NCBI RefSeq assembly: GCF_001401805.1
Contig: NZ_LKDW01000017.1
Location: 1 to 64,000, forward strand
Origin: Pseudoalteromonas sp. P1-25
GTDB lineage: Bacteria > Pseudomonadota > Gammaproteobacteria > Enterobacterales > Alteromonadaceae
DNA: 64,000 nt
Direction: 5' to 3'
Shown here: positions 1 through 7,672 of the stretch, in pieces
How positions within the stretch are numbered: the first letter of the stretch is position 1
Layout of the letters: every line of letters starts with the position of its first letter
Notes under the pieces: model-generated
The model's database searches: none
What the model saw: only the letters and a program-made list of their open reading frames with translations
What the model was told of the DNA's origin: nothing
Translations under genes and position numbers: made by a program

Positions 1-54
1 CTGATTAGCTCGTTCATCGCTATGCGTTGCGCTCTGCCGTCTCAGTGGGGTCGC

Positions 55-82
55 ATTATAGGGAGAACGGATTTTTACGCAA
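55..82 (-). promoter_or_regulatory. rRNA-type P1 promoter firing leftward
   Basis: On the minus strand a -35 TTGCGT (77-82) is followed by a 16-bp spacer and a perfect -10 TATAAT (55-60). The bases around and after the -10 (CTCCCTATAATGCG, then a CCACTGA-G-ACGG stretch) closely resemble what I remember of the E. coli rrn P1 promoters, including the short 16-bp spacer and G/C-rich discriminator. A/T tracts at about 86-115 could act as an UP element. An rRNA operon (or another growth-rate-controlled stable RNA) should therefore begin just left of the window. No rRNA sequence is visible inside it. Confidence 0.75.
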
Positions 83-218
83 GCGTTTTTTAATAAAAAC
101 TATAAATAAAAGCTATTTCGTGTATTTTTCACTCTAAAGGGCCAAAGCAAGTACAAAAAACAAACTAAACCTATATGCAAAGCCCAGTTTGTTTTAAATA
201 TAACGATGTATAAAACGC

Positions 219-243
219 AAAAAGCACCTATAAGGTGCTTTTT
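219..243 (-). terminator. Intrinsic terminator after the thioredoxin/TPR gene
   Basis: A 10-bp inverted repeat (AAAAAGCACC / GGTGCTTTTT) with a tiny loop lies just past the stop of the minus-strand thioredoxin-like gene and ends in a T-run on that strand. It separates that gene from the leftward rRNA-type promoter. Confidence 0.8.
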
Positions 244-266
244 AGTTAATTTATTAACTACGGGTA

Positions 267-1145
267 TTAATACAAAATACTATATAGCTTTCTTCTGTAT
301 TTCGCTGCAAGTGCATCTCCATCTGGTAGAGAAGCGATAATTGCTAAAAAGCTTGCTTTAGCGTCATTAAAGTTAAGATCCTTTTTAAGTACGCTGAAGA
401 GTGTTTCGAGTGCTTCTTCTTTTCGTCCTGCATCGTTTAGCAATTGGCTTAGCTCTGTTTTTAAGTCTAAATCATTTGGGTACTTTTCTACTTGAGATTG
501 CTTTTCATTTATCTCTGGCGAGTCGGTAGCTTCGAGGGCCGCTTCGCATTTTGCTTTTATGTTATGAAAGTAAGCATCTTGCTCTTGGGCGTCAATTGTA
601 TCAATAAGTGCTTGAGCATCATCTAGCTTATGTATTTGAATACATATATCAGCTAATACAAGCTTTATACGGGCGTTTGCACTGTTTATTTCATACGCTT
701 GCTTTGCGTAATTAAATGCAGCATTTAGATCCGACTTTAACAATGCTTGTTTTGCTTGTTCAAGAAGTAGGTCCTGTTGCGCTGGTAAATGCTTACTCAG
801 GGCTTCGCGAATTTGCGCGTCTGTTTGCACGCCCGCTAATAAATCGACTGGCGCTGAATCTTTTAACAATACAAGTGTAGGTAAGGTTTGCAAACCAACC
901 TGCTGCGCTAATTGCGAGGCAAGTGCTTGTTCTACGTCACAATCAAGGTTAGCCACTACAATATGGTCTTTATATTGCGTAGCTAAATTTTCTAATATGC
1001 CGATTTGGCTAATACACTCAGGACTTTGTGGCGAGTGGAAGTTAAGCAGCACCAACTTTTGTTGTGATGTTTCACCGAGTACTTGCTGAAGGTTTTGTGC
1101 GTTGATACTAACTATGTTGCTCATTGAATTAATTGCCATATTCAT
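267..1145 (-). CDS. Thioredoxin-fold/TPR co-chaperone, YbbN (CnoX) family
   Basis: A 292-residue protein with an N-terminal thioredoxin fold (about residues 10-115) and C-terminal TPR-like helices (about 120-285, rich in A/L/K/E). The usual WCGPC redox site is replaced: the stretch after the first beta strand reads FHSPQSPEC, leaving one cysteine. In E. coli, YbbN/CnoX also lacks a canonical CXXC and acts as a holdase working with chaperones; that role is assumed here by family. The start is uncertain. The ATG at 1143-1145 and another at 1122-1124 (giving MSNIVS...) are both possible, and neither has a strong ribosome binding site. The gene is divergent from the amidohydrolase and has its own terminator. 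Confidence 0.85.
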   Translation of the reverse strand: MNMAINSMSNIVSINAQNLQQVLGETSQQKLVLLNFHSPQSPECISQIGILENLATQYKDHIVVANLDCDVEQALASQLAQQVGLQTLPTLVLLKDSAPVDLLAGVQTDAQIREALSKHLPAQQDLLLEQAKQALLKSDLNAAFNYAKQAYEINSANARIKLVLADICIQIHKLDDAQALIDTIDAQEQDAYFHNIKAKCEAALEATDSPEINEKQSQVEKYPNDLDLKTELSQLLNDAGRKEEALETLFSVLKKDLNFNDAKASFLAIIASLPDGDALAAKYRRKLYSILY

Positions 1146-1218
1146 TTATTTAGGTTTTTATATGGAGACGAACATAATAAATACAAGTATTAAATACTTT
1201 CAAATAATGAGGGAAAAC

Positions 1219-2532
1219 ATGAAAATCACCTATCTAGCTGCAGCATTTATGATAGCAAGCCCACTTACTTATGCTAAGCCCCTAAACTTAGATTTAACTA
1301 AGAGTATGCCAGCTATTGAAAAGTTTTACCTCGGCTTACACCAATCTCCAGAGCTTTCATATCATGAAAAAGAAACTGGTCAAAAAATAGCATCGCGATT
1401 AACAAAACTTGGGTTTGATGTAACAGATAAGGTGGGCGGCTATGGTGTGGTAGGGATTTATAAAAATGGCACCGGCCCTACAATAATGATTCGTACTGAT
1501 ACCGATGGCCTACCAATCACAGAGCAAACCGGTAAACCTTATGCATCTAAAGTACAAGTGACCAATGAGCATGGGAATAAAGTAGGTGTAATGCATGGCT
1601 GTGGCCACGATATACATATGAGCTCGTTTATTGGTACTGCTGAGCAACTTATTGCCCACAAAGATAAGTGGCAAGGAACGTTAATGATGGTTGCTCAACC
1701 TGCAGAAGAAGTTGGCGGTGGCGCAAAAGCTATGTTAAGTGAAGGCTTATTTAGTAAATATGCTAAGCCTGATCATGTTATTGCGCTGCATGTGAGTGCC
1801 AGCGTGCCTGCGGGTAAGGTATCAATGAAAAATGAATACACTATGGCAAGTGTTGATTCGGTAGATATAACTATAAAAGGCAAAGGCGGACACGGCGCCT
1901 ACCCGCACACTACCGTAGACCCAGTTGTTATTGCTGCGCGTACGGTATTAGCATTACAAACAATCACAAGTCGCGAGCTTTCTCCACTTGAGCCTTCTGT
2001 TGTGACTGTGGGATCTATTCATGGTGGTTCAAAGCATAATGTGATTTCCGATGAAGTAAAACTTCAGCTTACGCTTAGAAGCTACAACCCAGAGGTGCGT
2101 ACGGCGCAAATAGCCGCTATAAAACGTATTACAGCCGGTATTGCTCAAAGTGCAGGCCTTACTAAGTCGCACTACCCTGTTGTTCACGTTCATGAAGATG
2201 AATCTATTCCATCTACTTACAACAACCCTCAGCAAACTAATATTGTTAGGAGCGCTATTGCTGATGCAATTGGCGAAACTAATGTACTTGAGACAAAAGC
2301 GGTTATGGCTGGTGAAGATTTTGGGCTGTACGGTAGAACTGACGAAAACATTCCTATTACGTTATTTTGGCTAGGTGGAGTAAACCAACAGCAATATACA
2401 AATGCGATGAAAAGTAACCAAACACTTCCCTCATTACACTCAAGTAAATTTGCGCCAGATTATAAAGTAGCATTACCGACCGGTATAAAAGCCATGAGTA
2501 ACGCTGCAGTCGCGTTATTTAATAAAAAGTAA
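1219..2532 (+). CDS. Secreted M20-family amidohydrolase/carboxypeptidase
   Basis: About 437 residues, a zinc-dependent M20D enzyme of the hippurate hydrolase/N-acyl amino acid amidohydrolase type. A Sec signal peptide (MKITYLAAAFMIASPLTYA, cleaved before KPL) implies a periplasmic or secreted enzyme. Family motifs are present: HQSPELSYHE near the mature N-terminus, RTDTDGLP, the metal-binding GCGHDIHM, and PAEEVGGGA with the catalytic glutamate. The dimerisation domain holds KGGHGAYPH, and a late metal ligand sits in MAGEDFG. The frame is open upstream to 1102, but the ATG at 1219 is preceded by GAGGGAAA and starts the signal peptide exactly, so it was chosen. The natural substrate cannot be read from sequence; acylated amino acids or peptides are likely. 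Confidence 0.88.
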   Translation: MKITYLAAAFMIASPLTYAKPLNLDLTKSMPAIEKFYLGLHQSPELSYHEKETGQKIASRLTKLGFDVTDKVGGYGVVGIYKNGTGPTIMIRTDTDGLPITEQTGKPYASKVQVTNEHGNKVGVMHGCGHDIHMSSFIGTAEQLIAHKDKWQGTLMMVAQPAEEVGGGAKAMLSEGLFSKYAKPDHVIALHVSASVPAGKVSMKNEYTMASVDSVDITIKGKGGHGAYPHTTVDPVVIAARTVLALQTITSRELSPLEPSVVTVGSIHGGSKHNVISDEVKLQLTLRSYNPEVRTAQIAAIKRITAGIAQSAGLTKSHYPVVHVHEDESIPSTYNNPQQTNIVRSAIADAIGETNVLETKAVMAGEDFGLYGRTDENIPITLFWLGGVNQQQYTNAMKSNQTLPSLHSSKFAPDYKVALPTGIKAMSNAAVALFNKK

Positions 2533-2543
2533 GCCGTATTTGA

Positions 2544-2578
2544 GAGTTCAGCAATTAAGTGGTTGCTGAGCTCTTTTT
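2544..2578 (+). terminator. Terminator of the M20 gene, overlapping the topB 3' end
   Basis: The arms GAGTTCAGCAA (2544-2554) and TTGCTGAGCTC (2563-2573) form a stem with one mismatch, followed by TTTTT. The two flanking genes converge, so the final codons of topB lie inside the hairpin DNA. Confidence 0.8.
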
Positions 2579-4495
2579 ATAATTTGTTTTTTTAAATGGT
2601 GTTTTTTTACCACGCTTAGCAAAGCGCTTTTTAGGCGGTGCTTTAGGAAGCTTTGAAAATACATGACTATCACAACTAGCTGCTTGCTGTACAAAACCTT
2701 CAAGCTCCACCAGCAGTGGCTGTAAAAATTGTTGGTAGCTCATTGCTTGTTGAGCAATATTGCCTAAACTCGCCTCCCATTTAGCGGTCAAATCGGGGCT
2801 AGCTAAGCCCTCTGGTAAAACACTAATAAGTGCCAAACCTGTTTGCGTTGCTTTAATTGCTTTACCTTCTCGTTTTAAAAAACGACGCCTAAATAATAAT
2901 TCGATAATTCCTGCGCGGGTTGCCTCTGTTCCTAATCCATCGGTCTCTTTGAGGATTTTTTTAATTTGCGCATCTTTTACATAACGACTAATGCCGGTCA
3001 TGGCACTTAGCAATGTTGCATCAGTAAAATGAGACGGTGGCGTAGTGTGTTTTTCTACCACTTCACCTTTAGTGCAGTTAAGCGCCATTCCTTTTGTTAA
3101 ACGAGGCAAGGTTGCTTCATCTTTTAGCTCGGCTTTACCCATTAATACCTTAAACCCTAAGCTTACGTCTTGCTTTGCGTTGGCTTTAAATAAACCTCCC
3201 GCAATGGTTACCTCTACTTTGGTTTCGTTATAAATGTAATCGGGGTAAAACTGGATTAGGTAATGCCTGCAAATAAGTTGATACACTTTTGCCTCATCAG
3301 GCGCCAAAGTCGCTGTTTTTAATTGTTTGGCGGTAGGAACAATTGCATGGTGCGCAGCCACTTTTGCATCGTTAAAACATTTGCTGCGTTTTTTAGCGTC
3401 TGCCCCATTCACAAACTCAGTATTTTGACCGCCGTTAGCTGCAATTGCCTTTAAAATTGCAGGCGCATCTAAATGCTGCTCTTTAGGCAAATAACGATTA
3501 TCGGAACGAGGGTAAGTAATTAACTTATGGCGCTCATAGAGCGTTTGGCAAATATCGAGCACTTGCTGAGCTGCCATACCCAATGCCTTTGCTGCATCTA
3601 TTTGCAGTGCCGATAAATTGTAAGGCAGTGGCGCGCTTTGTTTTTTTTGTTTTTGCTCGAGCGCAGTGACTTCAGCCGGTTGATTGGCTATTCGCGAGGC
3701 AACATTTTCAGCGAGTGCTTTATTTAATACACGCCCTTCTTCATCTTGATAAGGCTCGCAGGCTTTGCTTGGCACCCATTTGGCCACAAAGCTTTGCTGC
3801 TCGGAAGTTAATAAATGTGCTAACACTTCATAAAATGGTTTAGATACAAAGTTAGCTATTTCGTTATCTCGATTAACCACTAAGCCTAAAATTGGAGTTT
3901 GTACACGACCCACCGACAACACATTGCCAAAACCTGCTTTTTGACCCGCCAGTGTATAAGCACGTGTAAGGTTCATACCAAATAACCAATCTGCACGTGA
4001 ACGCGCAAGCGCTGATACACTAAGTGGAATAAATTCACGGTTTGAACGCATGTGGTTGAGTGCTTTTTTTACCGCCGCTAGATTTAAATCACTTATTAGC
4101 AAACGCTGAATACTTTGCTTTTTGGTTTTACTTATTTTGGCTTGCTCTATTACCTCATCTACCAAAAGTTGACCCTCGCGATCGGGATCGCCCGCATGCA
4201 CGAGTACTGATGCCTGCTTAATTAGCTTTTTTAAAATAGTTAATTGCTTACGCGTTTTCGTTTTTGCCTTGAGCTGCCACTGCTCCGGCACTATGGGAAG
4301 GTGTTCAAATTGCCACTTTTTAAAACGCGCATCATAATCATCAGGTTCAGCTTGCTCTAACAAGTGCCCGATACACCACGAGACACAGTCACCATTAGCC
4401 ACTTCTATATAGCCATCGTGTTTTTTATGTGGTTTAGGCAGTGCATCAGCAATAGCTCTGCCAAGTGATGGCTTTTCTGCGATATAGAGTTTCAT
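2555..4495 (-). CDS. topB: DNA topoisomerase III
   Basis: A 646-residue type IA topoisomerase that decatenates single-stranded or nicked DNA and works with RecQ-type helicases. The N-terminal Toprim domain begins MKLYIAEKPSLG, with the catalytic glutamate at residue 7 and DPDREGQ as its second acidic motif. The cleavage tyrosine is in LITYPRSDNRYL, and I place it at residue 328, the position I remember for E. coli TopB. The C-terminus ends in a basic tail (KKRFAKRGKKTPFKK) typical of the DNA-binding end. Length matches the family. The gene stands alone, convergent with the M20 gene. A perfect LexA palindrome 17 bp upstream of the start codon implies SOS induction. Confidence 0.95.
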   Translation of the reverse strand: MKLYIAEKPSLGRAIADALPKPHKKHDGYIEVANGDCVSWCIGHLLEQAEPDDYDARFKKWQFEHLPIVPEQWQLKAKTKTRKQLTILKKLIKQASVLVHAGDPDREGQLLVDEVIEQAKISKTKKQSIQRLLISDLNLAAVKKALNHMRSNREFIPLSVSALARSRADWLFGMNLTRAYTLAGQKAGFGNVLSVGRVQTPILGLVVNRDNEIANFVSKPFYEVLAHLLTSEQQSFVAKWVPSKACEPYQDEEGRVLNKALAENVASRIANQPAEVTALEQKQKKQSAPLPYNLSALQIDAAKALGMAAQQVLDICQTLYERHKLITYPRSDNRYLPKEQHLDAPAILKAIAANGGQNTEFVNGADAKKRSKCFNDAKVAAHHAIVPTAKQLKTATLAPDEAKVYQLICRHYLIQFYPDYIYNETKVEVTIAGGLFKANAKQDVSLGFKVLMGKAELKDEATLPRLTKGMALNCTKGEVVEKHTTPPSHFTDATLLSAMTGISRYVKDAQIKKILKETDGLGTEATRAGIIELLFRRRFLKREGKAIKATQTGLALISVLPEGLASPDLTAKWEASLGNIAQQAMSYQQFLQPLLVELEGFVQQAASCDSHVFSKLPKAPPKKRFAKRGKKTPFKKTNYKKSSATT

Positions 4496-4511
4496 GGGAG
4501 TTGCTCGTTAA

Positions 4512-4527
4512 CTGTTTATATAAACAG
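4512..4527 (-). promoter_or_regulatory. LexA (SOS) box upstream of topB
   Basis: CTGTTTATATAAACAG is a perfect 16-bp palindrome matching CTGT-N8-ACAG. It ends 16 bp before the topB start codon region (4493-4495), where bound LexA would block transcription or early elongation. Confidence 0.8.
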
Positions 4528-4583
4528 TAGTTTAGCACAGCTATTTAGAAGGTGGAGCGCTTTCTATTTTTGAGGGGGTATTA

Positions 4584-4743
4584 TACCAATCCGCAATAAT
4601 ATCTGATCATTTTGCAGGGCTAAACGTGTCGCTATCTGCGTTAAAAAATTCTCATTTAGAACAACTGAATAGCGAATTTATTGCCTTGCTATCAACACGT
4701 TTATCCATCCTCAAAATAGATCACTTACTTATGCGGATTGGTA
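4584..4743. repeat. 160-bp palindromic intergenic repeat, copy 1 (MITE-like)
   Basis: The element starts TACCAATCCGCA and ends TGCGGATTGGTA, giving near-perfect terminal inverted repeats of about 12-14 bp with ATA-rich flanks. Internal segments are also partly self-complementary (for example AAACGTGTCGCTATC against GATAGCAACACGTTTA). Its reverse complement aligns along its whole length with the element at 37554-37708. It has no coding capacity of its own and resembles a non-autonomous miniature transposable element. The right end overlaps the 3' end of the neighbouring membrane-protein gene. Confidence 0.8.
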
Positions 4744-5210
4744 TTACTTTTTTTAGCGAAAAACATAATTAAAGGTAAATAACACACTATGACGGTGCCA
4801 ATATTGATAAAGGGCATTAACGTTTTATAAATAATGGTGCTGTACGCTAAATCCCAAAGGTGACGGTCAACTAATCTGAATAATTGTAATATAGGTGCGC
4901 CAATAACCACTAACTGACCAATAACGCATTGCCATAAATAAACTTTATCTTTTATTCCCCAGTAAGCTATTAACGCCATCCATATAATATCGGTAGCCGC
5001 CCATACTAAATAACGATAGATATAAATATCGTCAAACTCTCTCAAGCTAGAGGCTGTTATCCCTCCAAAAAAGAAAAAAGCGGCGGTCAGTAATGCAAAT
5101 CTAAAGGCTAGGTAATCTTTAAATATAAAAAATATAAAAAGAGCCGGGCTTAGCATAAAAACCCAGCTTTTACTTAAAATACTAACGAAATACAAAAACC
5201 ATTCAGGCAA
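4725..5210 (-). CDS. Small integral membrane protein of unknown function
   Basis: A 161-residue, strongly hydrophobic protein with four or five predicted membrane helices: about 12-30, 35-52 (AFFFFGGITA), 68-85, 92-110 and 132-152 (INIGTVIVCYLPLIMFF). Charged loops such as REFDDIYIYRY lie between them. No family is recognised. The last residues (NTNPHK plus stop) are encoded inside the terminal inverted repeat of the adjacent 160-bp element. The original C-terminus was therefore probably altered when that element inserted. Whether it is co-transcribed with pomAB upstream is unclear, since 210 bp separate them. Confidence 0.6.
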   Translation of the reverse strand: MPEWFLYFVSILSKSWVFMLSPALFIFFIFKDYLAFRFALLTAAFFFFGGITASSLREFDDIYIYRYLVWAATDIIWMALIAYWGIKDKVYLWQCVIGQLVVIGAPILQLFRLVDRHLWDLAYSTIIYKTLMPFINIGTVIVCYLPLIMFFAKKSNTNPHK

Positions 5211-5221
5211 AATGTTTTACC

Positions 5222-5293
5222 TTATTTTTCTTTTGTATCGTCGGTTCCATCACCGTTACCTGGCATGTCACAATATTTAATTATAACTTTCAC
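5222..5293 (-). CDS. Possible 23-residue small protein
   Basis: A GTG-initiated frame reads MKVIIKYCDMPGNGD and ends DTKEK before a TAA stop. The frame is open upstream for about 14 more codons without an ATG. The composition (a hydrophobic N-terminal strand, then an acidic G/D-rich tail) does not look random, but there is no clear ribosome binding site and no family is known to me. It may equally be the tail of a decayed gene between pomB and the membrane protein. Confidence 0.2.
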   Translation of the reverse strand: MKVIIKYCDMPGNGDGTDDTKEK

Positions 5294-5420
5294 AGCACGT
5301 CCATTACATATGTTAAGGAAATGTACTTTAAGCTAAAATGATGAGATTGCCAAGATACTTCAAGGGATAAAGTACCTTAAAATGAAACTAATTTAATAAA
5401 GTATAACGTCAGGCAATAAC

Positions 5421-6341
5421 CTAGCGCACATCAATAGGGTCTGACTCTTTAGCCTTACCTTGTAAGATTGATATTTCTACTCGGCGATTTCTACGCCTGT
5501 CTTCATTAGAATCGTTAGGCACAAGTGGGCGAGTATCAGCACGCCCTACTACCATCATGCGGTTTTTATCAAACCCTTGTACCGTTTGTAATTCGCTTGC
5601 TACCGCCACAGCACGCTTTGACGATAAATCCCAGTTATTAATATATAACTCGTTAGAAACCTGAAAATCATCGGTGTGACCCGATACTGTAATTTCGCCA
5701 GGTACATCTTTTAATAACTCACCAATATCTTGAATTATGGGCTTAAACTTAGGTTGTAAAAAAGCACTGCCAGAAGGAAACGAGCCATTTTCACGGATAC
5801 GAATAATGATTTGCTGACCGAGGGATTCAAGCTCGATTGCACCATCAATAATCTGTTTTTCGAGCTGTTGCGCTATTTTTTTCACTAGCTCGTTAGTTTG
5901 TTCTTGATCGGCCGCTGAAGTTGCTTGCTCTGAAGATTGCTGCTGCGATGTACTACGTGACTCGCCACCACGCTTATCGCCACGTTGTTCTTGTCTACCA
6001 CCAGCGGAGCTTTCATCACCCGCTTGAAACTCAAGCATTTGCTGGGTCATTTCAACGGTTTGCTGTTGAATGGTTTCTATCGGGGTAGGCTCTGGCTTGC
6101 CAGGAGTAAATTCCATAGCAATAACTGAGGTCCCTTTTGGAATGTCTTTTACTTCTATTTTGTTTTGAACACCAAAAGCAAACTTCATCGAGCCTGCTAT
6201 TTGCTTAAATTTAAGTACATCCATTTCTGAAAACGCGAGCAAAAGTACAAAAAAGCACATTAAAAGCGACATTAAATCGGCAAATGTTCCCATCCAAGCA
6301 GGCAAACCTGGCGGTGGGCATTTGCACTCTTGATCAGACAT
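5421..6341 (-). CDS. pomB: Flagellar stator protein PomB (sodium-type MotB)
   Basis: A 306-residue stator B subunit that anchors the PomA4PomB2-type ion channel to peptidoglycan and couples ion flow to flagellar rotation. The short cytoplasmic N-terminus (MSDQECKCPPPGLPAWM) leads into a single membrane helix with the ion-binding aspartate at residue 22 (GTFADLMSLLMCFFVLLLAF). A plug/linker region follows, rich in Q/S/G (about 95-150). The C-terminal OmpA-like peptidoglycan-binding domain (about 175-295) carries VSGHTDDFQ and NEDRRRNRRVEI. It begins 2 bp after pomA ends, so the two are one operon. The sodium-type assignment follows the PomB-like N-terminus and lineage and is inference. Confidence 0.92.
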   Translation of the reverse strand: MSDQECKCPPPGLPAWMGTFADLMSLLMCFFVLLLAFSEMDVLKFKQIAGSMKFAFGVQNKIEVKDIPKGTSVIAMEFTPGKPEPTPIETIQQQTVEMTQQMLEFQAGDESSAGGRQEQRGDKRGGESRSTSQQQSSEQATSAADQEQTNELVKKIAQQLEKQIIDGAIELESLGQQIIIRIRENGSFPSGSAFLQPKFKPIIQDIGELLKDVPGEITVSGHTDDFQVSNELYINNWDLSSKRAVAVASELQTVQGFDKNRMMVVGRADTRPLVPNDSNEDRRRNRRVEISILQGKAKESDPIDVR

Positions 6342-6343
6342 GG

Positions 6344-7111
6344 TTACTCCTCGGTATCTACTTTGCGCTTAGACTCAGCAAGGTAGTTTTTCAATATACC
6401 TTCAATTACTTTCGGGTTTTGGCCATCTTGAATACCTAAAATAGCATCCAATATTAGACGCTGATTCATCGCTTCTTCGTCTTTACGAAGCTCCAGTTTT
6501 ACCTGAATAGGAATAGCCACTACATTTGCTAAAAATGCACCATATAAAGTCGTTAACAATGCCACCGCCATTGCAGGGCCGATGGCTTTAGGGTCATCCA
6601 TGTTAGATAACATAGCAACTAAGCCTATTAACGTTCCTATCATACCCATTGCAGGGGCTATATCGGCAAGTGACTTAAATAAACCGGCGCCCAGTTCGTG
6701 ACGAGTTGTAGTTAAAGAAATGTCTTTTTGAAGCGTGGCACGAACTACATCAGCATCGTGGCCATCAACGAGCATATCTACCCCTTTTCGCATAAAAGGG
6801 TTTGGTATTTCGGCTTCTTCAAGGGCTAAAAAACCGCCTTTACGAGCAGAGTCAGCAAGTTCAACTGCTTTTTCGATAAGCTCTTCTGGCGATTCGATTT
6901 TAAACATAAATGCTTTACCAACAACCTTACCTATGCCCAAAAACTGCGACAAGGTAAAGTTTGATAACACAATAAATAGTGAGCCACCAAATACAATTAC
7001 GCTAGAAGGTGCATCGGCAAACATCCCCATTTCGCCGCTACTACTCATAAACATGGACATGACAATTAAACCAATTGCGCCAAGGATCCCAATTATGGTT
7101 GCTAAATCCAC
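6344..7111 (-). CDS. pomA: Flagellar stator protein PomA (sodium-type MotA)
   Basis: A 255-residue stator A subunit with four membrane helices (about 3-22, 35-52, 150-172, 182-203). The cytoplasmic loop between helices 2 and 3 (about 55-145) is where family members carry the charged residues that contact the rotor protein FliG; ELIEKAVELADSARKGG lies in it. Helices 3-4 contain APAMGMIGTLIGLVAML and GPAMAVALLTTLYGAFLANV, typical of MotA/PomA/ExbB channels. The start is GTG at 7109-7111, fixed by a consensus GGAGG at 7116-7120. A sigma-28 promoter lies upstream. Length equals that of Vibrio PomA as I recall it. Confidence 0.94.
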   Translation of the reverse strand: MDLATIIGILGAIGLIVMSMFMSSSGEMGMFADAPSSVIVFGGSLFIVLSNFTLSQFLGIGKVVGKAFMFKIESPEELIEKAVELADSARKGGFLALEEAEIPNPFMRKGVDMLVDGHDADVVRATLQKDISLTTTRHELGAGLFKSLADIAPAMGMIGTLIGLVAMLSNMDDPKAIGPAMAVALLTTLYGAFLANVVAIPIQVKLELRKDEEAMNQRLILDAILGIQDGQNPKVIEGILKNYLAESKRKVDTEE

Positions 7112-7162
7112 ATTTCCTCCAAAGTATTATACTTTGTTATTCAAACTTTTATTATTAACTAC

Positions 7163-7189
7163 TTATCGGCAAGATACTGAAATACTTAA
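7163..7189 (-). promoter_or_regulatory. Sigma-28 (FliA) promoter of pomAB
   Basis: On the minus strand a -35 TTAAGTAT (7182-7189; consensus TAAAGTTT, 6 of 8) and a perfect -10 GCCGATAA (7163-7170) are separated by exactly 11 bp. This places the stator genes in the late flagellar class. Confidence 0.82.
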
Positions 7190-7362
7190 GCCATTTTTGA
7201 AAAAAGTGTAAAACACTGTGTTTTGCCTAATTTTAGATCAAGATACCCTACTCGCCTAGCGACTAATTAATTTTTATTGTACACAGTGGGGGCTAATACG
7301 CATCTTATACGTTATAAAAATACGATTTAAACTGATATAACTCAAAAAACAGCGATCATCCT

Positions 7363-7391
7363 TTGACCTAGTTTAGCATTCCCCCTAAAAT
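7363..7391 (+). promoter_or_regulatory. Sigma-70 promoter of the xseB-ispA operon
   Basis: TTGACC (7363-7368), a 17-bp spacer and TAAAAT (7386-7391), followed 36 bp later by the xseB ATG. Position and spacing are close to ideal. Confidence 0.6.
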
Positions 7392-7427
7392 TGGCTCCTA
7401 AATTTATCATGCTGGCTGAAATTAAAC

Positions 7428-7670
7428 ATGGCGACTAAAAAACCTGAAAACCTAAGTTTTGAACAAGCTCTCGAAGAATTATCAACCATTGTCGGTGACA
7501 TGGAACAAGGTGACTTATCGCTTGAACAGTCGTTAAAACAATTTGAGCGTGGTATAGCCTTAGCAAACGCCTCAACGGGCAAGCTGCAACAAGCCGAGCA
7601 AAAAGTCTCTATTTTAATGGGTAATGATGAAAAAGCAGCGCTGACTTCCTTTAATAATGAAGTGGAATAA
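7428..7670 (+). CDS. xseB: Exonuclease VII small subunit
   Basis: An 80-residue helical protein, the small subunit of the single-strand DNA exonuclease VII (XseA with several XseB). The family signature is clear: LSFEQALEELSTIVGDMEQGDLSLEQSLKQFERGIAL, here split across residues 8-44. Length is typical. It is the first gene of xseB-ispA-dxs, an arrangement widespread in gammaproteobacteria. Its stop (7668-7670) is followed after 2 bp by the GTG start of ispA, suggesting translational coupling. The large subunit gene xseA is not in the window. Confidence 0.95.
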   Translation: MATKKPENLSFEQALEELSTIVGDMEQGDLSLEQSLKQFERGIALANASTGKLQQAEQKVSILMGNDEKAALTSFNNEVE

Positions 7671-7672
7671 CC

